Shown piece by piece: positions 12,293 through 23,932 of a stretch of 64,000 bases of DNA. The stretch's first letter is position 1. Each line of letters begins with the position of its first letter. Origin of the DNA: Sorex araneus. Its lineage: Eukaryota > Chordata > Mammalia > Eulipotyphla > Soricidae. The stretch covers positions 80,669,974 through 80,733,973 of the forward strand of contig NC_073305.1 in NCBI RefSeq assembly GCF_027595985.1, read 5' to 3'. The translations under genes and the position numbers were made by a program. The notes below the pieces were generated by a model, which worked only from the letters and a program-made list of their open reading frames with translations, was not told the origin of the DNA and made no database searches.

Positions 12293-14048
12293 TTCTTGTA
12301 TCCAAAAGAGGACACAAGAAAATGGAAACATATTCCCTGTTCATGGATTGAAAGGATCCATGTTGTCAAAAAGGCAATCTTGCTCAAAGCATCATAGAGA
12401 TTAAATGCGGTCCCAGTCTTTGTTTTTGAAAGGCTCTAATCATGGGTTCCATCTTTTCCCTGGAAAAGCTCAATAAACACTGGTGAAACACAGATAAAAT
12501 ACTGTTGAAATTTATATGAAATAATAAAACTCCTAGTATAGCCAACACAATACTAGGGGGGAAAGATGAGAGGCTTCTCTTTCCCCGATTTTAAATTATA
12601 CTATAAAACTGTAGAAATCAGAACAGTGTAGTACTGTAATAAGGATAATTTCGTATCAGTGGAAAAGATTTGAAAGTACAGAGAGACAGTGGCAGGTAAA
12701 TATTTAATCTTAAACAAAGAAGTAAAAAGCATGAAATGTGGCAAGGAAATGGTTTAGACAAATATTGTTCATTTTATCTTCAATAAAATGGTGCTTGGAA
12801 AAATAATTAGTCACATGGAAAGAAATGAACTCAGACACCTTTCTAGAATTATGCACAAAAGTCAAATAAAAATGGATTAAAGACCTTGGCATCAGACCGG
12901 ATTTCGTGGTTAATGTTGAGAAAGACATGGGTATAACTCTTTATGACATTGAATCTAGAAGCATCTTCAATGGGTCTATGTCATTGGCCAAGCAAACTGA
13001 AGCAAAGAAAACAAATGGGACTTGCATCACACTAAGAAGCTTTGCACTGCAAAAGAAATGGTGACAAGAATAAAAACACACCCCACAGACAGGGAGAAAA
13101 CACTACCCTACTACTCATATGACAGAGAGTTAATATCCAAGATATATAAGGCACAGGTAGAACTTTACAAGAGAAAATAAAACAGGTAAAAATTGAGGGA
13201 AGATATGAATAGAAACTTTCTCAAAGAGATACAGATAGCTCAAATGCATATGAAAAAATCTTTGGCATCACTCATCATCAGGGAAATGCAAATCAAAACA
13301 ACAATGAAATATCACTTCATATCAGAGATACTGACACATGTCACAAAGATTAAAAACAACCAGTGCTGGTGGGGATATGGGGAAAAAGGAAAACTCAACC
13401 ATTGTTGGTGGAATGTCAACTGTTCCAGCCTTTTTGGAAAACAATATGGGCACTACTCAAAAAAAAATAGGAATTGATATCTCATATGATCCAGCAATTC
13501 CATTTCTTGGCATTTACCCTAGTGGCCCAAAAACTCTCTTCAAGAAAGGCATTTGAACTCCTATGTTCATTGCAGCACTATTCACAAGAGCCAAATCTGG
13601 AAACTGCTCAACCATCTGAGAACAGATGACTGGATAAAGACAATGTAGTAATACTCATAATGAAATATCACTCATATATAAAAAATAAGACAATGACATG
13701 CAATTTGTGGATAATGGAGGCATCTGCGTACTATCATGCTGGGTGAAGTTAGGAGAAAAACAGACACAGAAAGATCTGTCTCATATGTGATGAATAAAGT
13801 AAAATAGTAAAGAAACAACAAATACTCAAAAGCAACAGAAACTGAGTCTTGGTCTTTAATAAGAAGCAGCATCTCACTGTAGGGGGGATGGGAGGGCAGG
13901 ATGGCAGGGCTGGGGACACTGGGACACAGTGGACGGAAGGTGACATGGTGGAGGATGAAGGTGTTAGGATCACTTTCTGTGAAAAATCCTACCAGTACTG
14001 CATTAATATTATAAATCACAGTGACTAAAATAAATTTTTTTAAAAATC
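12293..14048 (+). mobile_element. Older LINE-1, forward 3' segment with poly(A) end
   Basis: Forward L1 text runs from 'acaagaaaatggaaacatat' through ORF2 to the 3' end ('ggtgacatggtggaggatg', 'aaatcacagtgactaaaat', A-rich end near 14048). ORF2 motifs are visible in pieces: near 13193-13477 NFLKEIQIAQMHMKKSL, and near 13470-13530 YDPAIPFLGIYPSG. Several stops and frameshifts make it non-functional. Its first 180 bases duplicate, in opposite orientation, the left end of the 10636 segment. Confidence 0.87.
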
Positions 14049-14375
14049 AAAGACTGAAGGACTTTCAAAGAATCTGGAGAGTAGACTGACGGTGGGGAGC
14101 ACGTACATTGCAGATTGGAGCCTCTGGTACAACTCAGCCACTCCCCTAACCTCACACAGCTAGATGTAGCCCTGGGAGATCCCAGAAACTTGGGGCCTAA
14201 GCCCCCTACCTTAAGGGTGAGCATGACTGGGAGTGGTCCAACAAATACATGTGGACCTAGTTAAGAATAATAAAAGAATGTGCTTGCAGGCACAAGGCTA
14301 AAGCTTGGTCCCCCACTCTACCCCTCATGCCCCTAGCACCTATGACTCAATTCCTCAGAAGATTATTTTTGTTCT

Positions 14376-14541
14376 ATTCTGTCATGTTTTGGGCCCAGTT
14401 GTGTTCAGAACCTACTACTGTGTCTGTGCTCAGGGATCACTTCTAGTAGTGTCCAGGGGAACTATCTGATGTGTCTGGGATTGATTCTTGGTCAGTCACC
14501 TGCAAAACAAGTGCCTTAACCGCTGTACCATCTCTTAGGCT
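14376..14541 (-). mobile_element. Diverged SINE type 1
   Basis: Reverse-complement match: 'tgtgctcagggatcacttct', 'gggattgattcttggtcag' (box B), 'ccgctgtaccatctcttagg' (head). It is old, with no clear target duplication. Confidence 0.65.
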
Positions 14542-14930
14542 GTCTCAGAAGATTCTTTCTCTGGAGTAGCATGAGTTCCCAATTCCCTGGCTCTGTGAGG
14601 AATTATGCACCCAGGCCTGATCTGATGCCTGCATCTCAACTTACTAACATTCCTATATAACTCACACTGCTATCATAGAGTTATTTATTTCCCCTCTCAG
14701 TCTATGTTTCCTTCCCAACCATCATATTTCTCTTGGAGGGTCTATCATTCTTGCAGGTGCAAGAGTATCAGTCTGTCATCCCTAAATCTCTCTCATTCAA
14801 TCATGATAGTTAATCAGTCACCAAACATTATTAGATGTTGCTTAGAAAGATTTTTCCCATGTTCTCCCTCCATACTCCTTGCCTGTAGTGACCCACCTAC
14901 AGTCACCATCACATGTTGAGTGCTCTTTTA

Positions 14931-15107
14931 CTTTTTCCTTTGGCTTTTTGGGAGATACCCAGCCATGTTCAGGGTTTATTCCTGGCTCTGCACTCAGGAA
15001 TAACTCCTGAAGGTGCTTGGGGGAATCATATAGGATGCCAGGGATTGAACCCTGCTCAACTGTGCGCATTGCAAACTCCCTACCTGCTATACTATTGCTC
15101 CGGCTCC
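14931..15107 (-). mobile_element. SINE type 1
   Basis: Reverse complement of the short SINE: 'gccatgttcagggtttattc', 'ctggctctgcactcaggaat', 'ccagggattgaaccctg' (box B), 'tatactattgctccggctcc' (head with box A). Confidence 0.85.
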
Positions 15108-15289
15108 TACTCTCAGTTTCTCGGTCACTAATCTGCCTGCCAGAATAAACTTTTTGAAAACAGTATTTGGAGACTCCACCTTATCATAGACTAGTGATGA
15201 ACATTTATTTATTTACATTCCCAAGTTTTGATTTTCCTCACTAGCAGAATGGGAGTAACACACACATTACCGGGATACTTGAAATAATC

Positions 15290-15305
15290 CCTATCACATA
15301 CTTTA
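15290..15305. repeat. Target-site duplication, left copy (16 bp)
   Basis: cctatcacatacttta is repeated perfectly at 16630-16645 on the far side of the LINE-1. Confidence 0.94.
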
Positions 15306-16629
15306 TTTGTTTTTTATTTTTTTTAAAATAATTTATTTATTTTTAATTAGAGAATCACCGTGAGGGTACAGTTACAGATTTATACACTTTTGTGCTTATA
15401 CTTCCCTCATACAAAGTTCGGAAACCCATTCCTTCACCAGTGCCCATTCTCCACCACCCATAAACCCAGCGTCCCTCCCACCCACCCCAATCCCATCTCC
15501 CCCCCAACCCACCCTGCCACTGTGGCAGGGCATTCCCTTCTGTTCTCTCTAATTAGCTGTTGTGGTTTGCAATAAAGGTGTTGAGTGGCCGCTGTGCTCA
15601 GTCTCTAGCCCTCATTCAGCCTGCAACTCCCTTCCCCCACATGGCCTTCGACTACAATGTAGTTGGTGATCGCTTCTCTGAGTTGCCCTTTCCCCGGAAC
15701 GTGAGGCCAGCCTCGAAGCCATGGGGTCAACCTCCTGGTACTTATTTCTACAGTTCTTGGGTATTAGTCTCCCACTCTGATATTCTATATACCATAGATG
15801 AGTGCAGTCTTTCTATGTCTGTCTCTCTCTTTCTGACTCATTTCACTCAGCATGAAACTTTTCATGCCCATCCACTTAACTACAAAATTCTTGACTTCCT
15901 TTTTTCTAACAGCTGCATAGTATTCCATTGTATAGATGTACCAAAGTTTCCTCAACCAGTCATCCGTTTTGGGGCATTCGGGTTTTTTCCAGATTCTGGC
16001 TATTGTAAACAGTGCTGCAATGAAAATACATGTGCAGATGTTGTTTCGATTGTACTTTTTTGCCTCTCTGGGATATATTCCCAGCAGTGGTATTGCTGGG
16101 TCAAATGGGAGCTCAACCTCTAGTTTTTTGAGAATCGTCCAAATTGTTTTCCAGAAGGGCTGAACCAGTCGGCATTCCCACCAGCAGTGAAGAAGGGTCC
16201 CTTTCTCCCCACATCCTCTCCAACAGCGGTTGCTTTTGTTCTTTTGGATGTGTGCTAATCTCTGTGGTGTGAGGTGGTATCTCATGGTTGTTTTGATCTG
16301 CATCTCTCTGATGATTAGTGATGCAGAGCACTTTTTCATGTGCCTTTTGGCCATTCGTATTTCTTCCTTGGTAAAGTTTCTGTTCATTTCTTCGCCCCAT
16401 TGTTTGATGGGGTTGGATGTTTTCTTCTTGTAGAGTTCAACCAGTGCTTTATATACCATTGATATCAACCCCTTATCTGATGGGTATTGTGTAAATTTCC
16501 TTTCCCATTCTGTGGATAGTCTTTGGATTCTGGTCACTGTATCTCTTGCGATGCAGAAGCTTTTTAGTTTAATGTAGTCCCATTTGTTGATCTCTGTTTT
16601 TACTAGATTGCTTAGTTCCGTGTCACCTT
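15306..16629 (-). mobile_element. Young 5'-truncated LINE-1
   Basis: A 1.3-kb insertion with a T-rich tail on the left, a 3'UTR, and the ORF2 C-terminus. It is bounded by perfect 16-bp target duplications (15290-15305 and 16630-16645). The 3'UTR belongs to the same subfamily as the copies at 11359 and 56341 ('gagggtacagttacagattt'). Confidence 0.95.
15785..16629 (-). pseudogene. LINE-1 ORF2 C-terminal fragment, frame intact
   Basis: The frame is open from the truncation point (16629) to the natural ORF2 stop, about 280 codons. It covers the end of ORF2 after the reverse transcriptase core. Conserved blocks in order are [31 protein letters not shown], the cysteine motif [18 protein letters not shown] (C-x3-C-x7-H-x4-C), [14 protein letters not shown] and a [11 protein letters not shown] segment. 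The cysteine motif is the known C-terminal zinc-knuckle-like element needed for L1 RNP assembly. Endonuclease, RT and promoter are missing, so it cannot move. The undamaged frame suggests a recent insertion. Confidence 0.9.
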
Positions 16630-16645
16630 CCTATCACATACTTTA

Positions 16646-17378
16646 GAATGCCCTCTCTGGTGCCTAATGCCACTATTTAAGGTAATATATTTTAGCTGGT
16701 GCTGCTTCCTCAGTAATTTCTGGTTTTCAATATGATGAACTAATCCAGTTGTACCCTATAATAAAGAATTAAGCAGCTGAATAATTGCGGAGAGCTCATC
16801 CTTGGTGGAGTCACTGTTGTAAATAGCAGCGAGTGGATGAGAGCCAGCCAATTCCCACAGTTCAAATCAGCAGTCCTGTGTTTCAATCCACAAAATGAAA
16901 AGAGACTTTCCTCTGTCCCAATGTCTCGCCATGCATAAATTCCTGTTTGTTTTCCTCTCTCTCTCTCTATCTCTAAGCTTCCTTCCCTCTAGAGGAAAAT
17001 CTTCAGTTTTTTTTTATTATTTTTCATTAAGTTCTCTGATATCATTCTTTTGAGGACATATGAACCACTTACTAGAATGTTTAATTCTATTCCTTTTTGT
17101 ATTATTCATTAGTTATTTCATCTGATGATCTATGCTCTGAGTCACTGAACTCAGGATTTCAACTCCTTTTGTGATTGTGTATGGAAGTAAGTATATCAGT
17201 GATTAATAAACAGAATCAAACTGCTCTATTATTTGTGTAATATCCAGTCCATATTCATATGTGGATTTTTCTCCCATGGTTTAATTTGTGCAAAATTTTG
17301 CTTTTCAACCAAGACTAGAATAATTAAAAAATAGCTATTTATGCTGTTTTATTTTTAAAGAAATTGATAGCTTTTTAA
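16646..17378. other. Intron sequence, unassigned
   Basis: AT-rich DNA with a short CT run near 16958. No gene or repeat recognised. Confidence 0.5.
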
Positions 17379-17390
17379 AAAATTACTATG

Positions 17391-17560
17391 GCTGAGATTG
17401 GAGCAATAGCACAGTGGGTAGGCATTTGCCTTGCACGCGACTCACCCAGGTTCGATTCCCAGCATCCCATATGGTCCCCTGAGCACCGACAGGATTAATT
17501 CCTGAGCAACCTGCAGAGCCAGGAGTAACCCCTGTGCATTGCCAGGTGTGACCCCCCCCC
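17391..17560 (+). mobile_element. SINE type 1, full length
   Basis: Box A 'tagcacagtggg', box B 'ggttcgattcc', 'cccatatggtcccctgagc', two 'aggattaa/aggagtaa' blocks, and a C-run before a short A tail. It is flanked by the 12-bp direct repeat aaaattactatg (17379-17390 and 17561-17572), a perfect target duplication. Confidence 0.95.
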
Positions 17561-17782
17561 AAAATTACTATGAATTATCCATATTTGAAGGATAAACCAT
17601 GTTCTATTGTCCAATCCTTCAAATCTGTGTAGTTTGTTGAACTGCATTGATTAACTGAGAATGGCAGGAGTAAACAATATGACTTCTGATTTGGTCTGAG
17701 TATTGCCATGTATTCAATGTTGTGGAGGCAGGGTATTTACACTTGGAAACTCACCTCTGTGTTGTAAGGAGTTCCAAGTGAT

Positions 17783-18075
17783 TTGCATGGAGTGAGACCA
17801 GGACTCCTGACCCACAGCCTAAATAAGCTCCTAGCTAGCAGGCAAACCAACTTGTCAGTCCTAAAAATGAACCATCTTGAAGACAAACTGGCCAGACCCA
17901 GCTTAACTGCCCAGCTAATCCCAAGGAGTAGAGATCAGCTGTCCCTTGAGCTCTGCCCAAAGATTGGGTCTGTGAGCAAAATAAGTGGATATAGTTTAAA
18001 ATTTTTATATCTGGGGATAGTTTGTTATGTAGCAGTAGATATACGCTGTCTTTGTTCTAAAGCAAGCTAAGTCAT
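17783..18075 (+). repeat. Possible ancient mammalian repeat
   Basis: Phrases such as 'gggtctgtgagcaaaataag' and 'gatagtttgttatgtagcag' resemble the ends of old mammalian interspersed repeats, but I cannot name the family. A 95-codon frame here is probably incidental. Confidence 0.3.
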
Positions 18076-18488
18076 TAGAATTAAGTTGTAACTTAAAATC
18101 AGCCATTTGCTGATTTTTTCCCCACTCACCGAGTGCTCTATGAGATTTGCATCTTACCTTTTCCAAGGGTTTCTCCTACGTCTGGGGGCTCCAGCACTCT
18201 TGCTTGTGACCCTTCTCCCTTTTACTCTTCTCTCATGGGAGAAGAGCAACACCTGGTGGGAATATTTGGGAAAAGAACTGGAAATACTCAGCTCACTCTC
18301 TTCCACGTTTCTCCTTGGGCCATCCCTACCTGTGAAGGTCCTGTGACCTTCTCTGCTCTTGGTCATGGTTTAGATGTTCAAGTTGTGTGTGTCTGTGTGA
18401 GTGGTGTCACAGGTCAAGCGTAGGACCTCACACAAGGCAATTTCTCTACCACTGATCAATATCTGTGGTCCTAAAGTACACTAAAGGA
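18076..18488. other. Intron sequence, unassigned, with overlapping frames
   Basis: Two overlapping plus-strand frames (18107-18346 and 18133-18423) and one opposite frame run through a GC-richer patch. None has a recognisable product. An inverted repeat 'cttctctcatgggagaag' lies at about 18228-18245. Confidence 0.4.
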
Positions 18489-18661
18489 TTTCCTTCCCTC
18501 CCTCCCTCCCTCCCTCCCTCCCTCCCTCCCTCCCTCCCTCCCTCCCTCCCTCCCTCCCTCCCTTCCTTCCTTCCTTCCTTCCTTCCTTCCTTCCTTCCTT
18601 CCTTCCTTCCTTCCTTCCTTCCTTCCTTCCTTCCTTCCTTCCTTCCTTCCTTCCTTCCCTT
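18489..18661. repeat. (CCCT)n-(CCTT)n pyrimidine microsatellite
   Basis: A pure pyrimidine tract of 173 bases: CCCT units to about 18562, then CCTT units to 18660. The complement is an uninterrupted polypurine. On the RCAN2 RNA (minus strand) it is transcribed as GGGA/GGAA repeats. Confidence 0.97.
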
Positions 18662-19183
18662 GGTGGTGTTTGGGGACCATTCAGAGTTCATTACTTGGAA
18701 GGGGTTGCTCTTGGCAGTGAGATTGAACTAGGGCTCCTACAGGCAGAGCATTCATTCCCCTTCGCTCATGGTCTAAGCACAGAAGCAAAGACCTCACCCT
18801 GTGTGATGCAGTATGTTTGCCACCTCTGTGGCAGGGGGAGCAAAATTACACAGTTCTGGAGGTCAGCATTAAGAAGCCCTGGATATTGCTCTACTCAAAC
18901 ACACTCAGCTGTCGCCTTTCATCTGAAACAAACCTGGCATTATCGATCTAATCTGTCTTCTTTCTTATCTGACTCTCAGAGAGTCTTGAATCAAACAGGG
19001 GAGAAGCAGGTGTCAGTTACTAATTGCTGTTGTGTTTGAAGAACAGGTGATGGCTTAACTAAGGTCAGCGCAAGGCCATATTCTCCTGGGCCTTGAACAC
19101 AGACTGTGCACTGGCTTACGTGTGTTGAGTGCTAAATATTAGCTTGAATGGAGAAGAATAAAAATTTTTATTTAAAATCACTT
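18662..19183. other. Intron sequence, unassigned
   Basis: The first 110 bases ('tttggggaccattcagag', 'gagattgaactagggctcc') may be a heavily decayed SINE on the minus strand. The rest shows nothing recognisable. Confidence 0.35.
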
Positions 19184-19196
19184 CAAGTTTCGTCAT

Positions 19197-19738
19197 TTTT
19201 TTAAAAAAAATTACTAGTGAATCACTGTGAGGTACAGTTACAAACTTATGAACTTTCGTGTCTCCATTTCAGTCATACAGTGATCATTTATTCATCCCTC
19301 CACCAGTGCCCATTCTCCTCCACCAATGTTCCCAGTATCCCTCCCACACTCCCACCCCATCCACCACCACCCTACCCTGACTCTGCAGCAGGACATTCCC
19401 TTTTGTTCTCTCTCTTTTTTGGGTGTTGTAGTTTGCAATAGAGGTATTGAGTGGCCTTTATGTTTGGTCTATAGTCAGCTTTCAGTTCGCATCTTCCAAC
19501 CCGAATGGGTCTTCCATACATCCTCAACTTGGTGTTCCCTTCTCTATCTCAGCTGCCTTTCCCCTCCAGCAAGTGAGGCCAGTTTCCAAGCTGTGGGGAA
19601 GACCTCCTAGTCCTTATCTATACTACTCTTGGGTGTTATTCTCCTACTCTGTTACTTTATATTCCACAGATGAGTGCGATCTTTCTATGTCTGTCTCTCT
19701 TGTTCTGACTCATTTCACTTAACATGATACTTTCCATG
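19197..19738 (-). mobile_element. LINE-1, 3' segment of a twin-primed insertion
   Basis: T-rich tail, then 'tagtgaatcactgtgaggta', 'ccaccagtgcccattctcct', CA-rich 3'UTR, and the ORF2 stop region ending 'aacatgatactttccatg'. At 19738 the orientation flips to the + strand. The outer target duplication is caagtttcgtcat (19184-19196) versus caagtttggtcat (20665-20677), one mismatch. Confidence 0.92.
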
Positions 19739-20664
19739 GTGCTGGCAAAACTGGACAGCTACATGCAAAAAATGGGCTCAGATCTTTACCTAACACCATG
19801 TACAAAAGTCAAGTCAAAGTGGATTAAATATCTCAACATCAGACCAGAATCCATAAGGTACATGGAAGACAAGGTTGGCAAAACCCTCTACAACATTGAT
19901 ACTAAAGGTGTTTTCAAAGATGACATGCCACTGGCCAAGCAAGTGAAAACTGAGATAAACAAATGGGACTATCTTAAACTAAGAAGCTTCTGCACCTCAA
20001 AAGAACCAGTGACCAAAATGCAAAGACAGTCTACAGAATGGGAAAGGATATTTACCCAATACCCATCTGATATCAAGGATATAAAAGGCATTGGTCAAAC
20101 TCTACAAGAAGAAAAAATCCAACCCCATCAGAAAATGGGGGGTAAAAATGAACAGAAACTTTCTCAAAGAAGAAATCTGAATGGCTAAAAGACACGTGAG
20201 AAAATGCTCTACATCACTAATCATCAGGGTGATGCAGATCAAAACAACAATGAGATACCATTTCATACCACAGAGACTGGCCCACATCCAAAAGAACAAA
20301 AGCAACTGGTGTTGGTGCGGATATGGGGAGAAAGGGACTCTCCTTCACTGCTGGTGGGAATGCCAACTGATTCAGCCCTTTTGGAAAACAGTATGGACGA
20401 TTCTCAAAAAATAGAAACTGAACTCCCATTTGACCCAGCAATACCACTCCTGGGAATATATCCCGGAGAGGCAAAAAGGCATAGTAGAAATGACATCTGC
20501 ATTTGTATGTTCATTGCAGCAGTGTTTATAATAGCCAAAATCTGGAAAAAAATGGAGTGTCCCAAAACAGATGATTGGTTAAAGAAACATTGGTACATCT
20601 ACACAGTGGAATACTATGCAGTTGTTAGAAATGATAAAGTAATGAAATTTGCATATAAGTGGAT
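19739..20664 (+). mobile_element. LINE-1, inverted 5' segment of the same insertion
   Basis: Forward ORF2 text starts at the flip. The first frame (to 20188) includes KLDSYMQKMGSDLYLTPC and [17 protein letters not shown] frameshift near 20181 moves to a second frame with [14 protein letters not shown] and HCWWEC. Another shift follows near 20414, to [14 protein letters not shown] and YYAVVRNDKVMKFAYKW. The segment ends just before the ORF2 position where the minus-strand half begins, so no L1 sequence is lost or repeated at the junction. Confidence 0.92.
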
Positions 20665-20677
20665 CAAGTTTGGTCAT

Positions 20678-21270
20678 GTTTTAAAGGCACTGCAATACCC
20701 TCTCTTCCTCATTTTAAAATAATTGTAAATACGATTTTTTTTTTTTACCAAAAAGCAGCAAACATCAGTCCTGGGCAATGAAATAATTAACATGGAGTAT
20801 CTGTGGGTGTTAATTTAACTGAACAGACCTCTTGCTTCTGAGACTGAACACAACAGTGAGAAGAGTTCAGAGTGAGTTAAAATGTGCTTTGAATTTAGAT
20901 TTTCATTTAAGAGGGAGTTTCAGTGTTTGATCAAATTTGGCATGGCAGGAAGGCCCACAATCTGCCAATTCCTGGTTTATGACTCGCTTTTCCGTGGTGG
21001 AGTTGGGTCTGCATTGGACCAACTCTTTGACATCTGGGGCACTGGGAAGCAGGAGGACATGTTGGAAGCACTTCGGAAGGAGTGAGGTCTGACTCATTTA
21101 TTTCTTGCTACATGGGTCAGTGTTTGTGTTTACTATGTCTTTACCTCTCAGTCTTGGCAGGGAATATTTGAGTTTAGGGCTGAAAAGTGGTCCTCAACCA
21201 AAGGATTGAATTACAGCGAAAAACCTCAGGAAGTTTTGAAAAGTTGCACCCCTTTGTTGCATCTAGACAT
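20678..21270. other. Intron sequence, unassigned
   Basis: A short T run at 20735-20746. Otherwise nothing recognisable. Confidence 0.5.
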
Positions 21271-21274
21271 GCCA

Positions 21275-21300
21275 TTCATTCATTCATTCATTCATTCATG
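21275..21300. repeat. (ATTC)n microsatellite
   Basis: Six tandem ATTC units, adjoining the tail end of a decayed minus-strand SINE. Confidence 0.9.
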
Positions 21301-21470
21301 TAATGCTTTTGTGGCCTCACTCAGTGGCACTCAGAGCCTCATTCCTGGCTCCTTTCTCAGGGATCACTCCTCATGGTACTCAAGGGATTGTATGTGGTAC
21401 CTGGGATTGAACCTAGGTCGGCTACTTGCAAGGCAAGCACCCTACTTATTACTCCCTCTCTTTCTCCCAC
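21301..21470 (-). mobile_element. Diverged SINE type 1
   Basis: Reverse-complement text: 'cagtggcactcagagcctc', 'cctgggattgaacctaggt' (box B), 'gcaaggcaagcaccctact'. The head beyond box A is degraded. Confidence 0.7.
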
Positions 21471-21897
21471 TTTCTTCAAGATATGCCATTTAATATAACT
21501 GTAAAGCATTTACCAGAAATCTTCACTTCTTCCCCTAGCTTACCAAAGAGAGGAAAGAATTTGGAGTCACACATGTGGATGTGTGCACCGAACACGTGTG
21601 TGCAAATGTGTAGATTCAGAAAAAGGACAGGGAGCCAGTGACTTTCCTGTCCCTGCTCTCTCACTGTCCTATATCCACTACCACACTATACCTCTGAGCC
21701 CTGTATATTGTTCCTTGCTTCTATGTCTCTGGCAACTATGACATTTGAGAACCAGGTGATAACTGCAAAAGCATAATTAGTATAGTTCTCAAGCAAGGGT
21801 CCTATACTCCTAGAGGTGTCTGGAAATACTATGGGATTGGAATTGTTTTAAGTGGGGAAGGGTATGATTGTCATAGGAACTGGGCTGGGTATAAATA

Positions 21898-22517
21898 TTT
21901 TTTTTCTTTTTTAAAAAAAAATTTTATTAGTGAATCACCGTGAGGTACAGTCACAAACTTAGGAACTTTCATGTTTGCATTTCAGTCATACAGTGATTAT
22001 TTACATCCCTCCACCAGTGCCCATTCTCCTCCACCAATATTCCCAGTATCCCTCCCACCACCCCCACCCCAACCCCCACCACTGCAGGACATTCCCTTTT
22101 GCTCTCTCTTTTTCGGTGTTGTAGTTTGCAATAGAGGTATTGAGTGGCCTTCATGTTCAGTCTATAGTCTACTTTCGTCATGCATCTTTCAACCTGAGTG
22201 GGTCATCCCAACATCCTCTACTTGGTGTGCCCTTCTCTATCTCAGCTGCCTTTTTCTCCAGCATGTGAGGCTAATTTCCAAGCTGTGGGGAAGAACTCCT
22301 GGTTCTTTTCTCTACTACTCTTGGGTGTTAGTCTCCCATTCTGTTACTTTACATTCCACAGATGAATGCGATCTTTCTATGTCTATCCCTCTCTTTCTGA
22401 CTCATTTCACTCAACATGATACTTTCCATGTTGATCCACTTATATGCAAATTTCATGACTTCATCTTTTATAACAGCTGCATAGTATTCCATTGTGTAGA
22501 TATACCAAAGTTCAAGA
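21898..22517 (-). mobile_element. 5'-truncated LINE-1
   Basis: T/A-rich tail, 'ttagtgaatcaccgtgaggt', the 'caccagtgcccattctcct' block, 'gttgtagtttgcaatagagg', the ORF2 stop region, and truncation after 'cattgtgtagatataccaaag'. It is the same subfamily as 19197 and 63101. Confidence 0.9.
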
Positions 22518-22558
22518 AACTTTGACTATTTTAAATGAAGTAAAGAGATACCAAATAT

Positions 22559-22722
22559 GGGGTTGGAGTGATAGTTCAGTGGGTAAAGTGCTCACCTTGC
22601 ATGTGGCAGACCCAGGTTCGATCCCTGGCACCCCACGTGGCTCCCCAAGCCTGCCAGGAATAATCCCTGAGCTCAGAGTCAGGAGTAAGCACTGCTGGGT
22701 GTGGCCCAAAATAAAAAAAGAA
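22559..22722 (+). mobile_element. SINE type 1
   Basis: Head with box A-like 'tagttcagtggg' and box B 'ggttcgatccc', followed by 'aggaataatccctgag' and 'aggagtaagcactgctgggt', then an A-rich tail. Target duplication agataccaaat at 22546-22556 and 22723-22733. Confidence 0.9.
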
Positions 22723-22954
22723 AGATACCAAATGTATTGAAATGTAGTGGGCTATCAATTCCAAAATACAGCTTTCACACTGAGAAATACTGAGCTAAGA
22801 GCTTAACATGGGCACTTATATTTTAATAGTTGTAATAGACTAATACATGGTATGAAGATCAATTAACAATAAATACAAAGCACACTGAGCATTCAGTGTC
22901 CAGATATGGATGTACAGTTCACAGGCTGAGTTCATTTGGGGCTCAAAACAATTC

Positions 22955-23060
22955 AATTTTACTGTTGGGGAAGTTGAGGCACAGAGAGGTTATGAACGTT
23001 GCTCAAAGTCAAACAGCTAACTAAAGGTAAAGCCCGTGTCCAAACACACACCCTGAGTTG
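22955..23060 (+). mobile_element. MIR fragment
   Basis: 'gttgaggcacagagaggtta' and 'caaagtcaaacagctaacta' are the core phrases of the ancient MIR SINE, followed by a degenerate 'ccgtgtccaaacaca'. Confidence 0.75.
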
Positions 23061-23932
23061 CAATGATCCTTAAAGCAATACTAATACTACTCCTGCATCT
23101 GAAGAGTCACAAAACAAGAGGCGAAGCATTAGAAACTTAGCAGATCAGAGGTGTTTGGTAGCTGCCTGTAAGATCAACCTGAGAGTGGAGAAAGAACTTA
23201 CTTTCTGAGCAGAAGTGAGAAAAGAGATTCAGCATAAAAAATTAATTTTTCTAGAGTATAAAGTCCCTGAAATGCCTTCCCTCTCTGATTCCTTTGTGTT
23301 TCCATGAGCTTTCACTGAACGCTGGGAGATCTAAGGGAAACAAAAGCTGCAGGGAGACTCGAGAACGAGAACAGCCGCTGAAAAGCAGGTCTGGCCTGAT
23401 TCCTTGGTGTAACAGCTGCTTCTATAAAAAAATGTCCTCTAAGCCTGAGTGACAGAGCATAAAGCAAAGAATAGAACCACCCTAATATTTTATTGGCAGT
23501 TCAGAGAACAGCTCATAGGAATAACCTCCACCTGAACAAAGGACACACACATGTTATTCCTGGCTGGAAGACCAAACCATTCCAGGGACAGTAAGGGAAC
23601 TTAATTCATGTAATGGCAGAGGGAACATGGCTTAGAGGACGTATGGCTAGACAATCCTCTTTGGATCCAAATGATCACACACCCAAGAAGAATCGAATTG
23701 TTACTATGTGCCAGGGATTGGGTGAAGTGTCCCTTGTGCCCTCCTGTATTACATGATTCTTACTTTCTTGCAATTGTTAAGAAGTTACCACTGGGAGAAA
23801 AACAAAGCAGAAGGGCAAGGTAAGGGGTTCAGTAACCACAAACAGAGCAAGGTTTCCACAGGAGTGTCCTGAGTGCCAAAGGGTGACCTTCATAGCAATC
23901 CTGACATTGAAGAATGTGGTGGTGGGGGATGA
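23061..23932. other. Intron sequence, mostly unassigned
   Basis: At about 23695-23780 'ttactatgtgccagggattg' followed by 'ttacatgattcttactt' looks like another MIR/L2-type relic. I recognise nothing else. Confidence 0.45.

Noticed and set aside
18446..18731. Frames coding for long LPSFLPSF / GRKEGRKE repeats
   Set aside because: They are translations of the CCTT/CCCT microsatellite on both strands.
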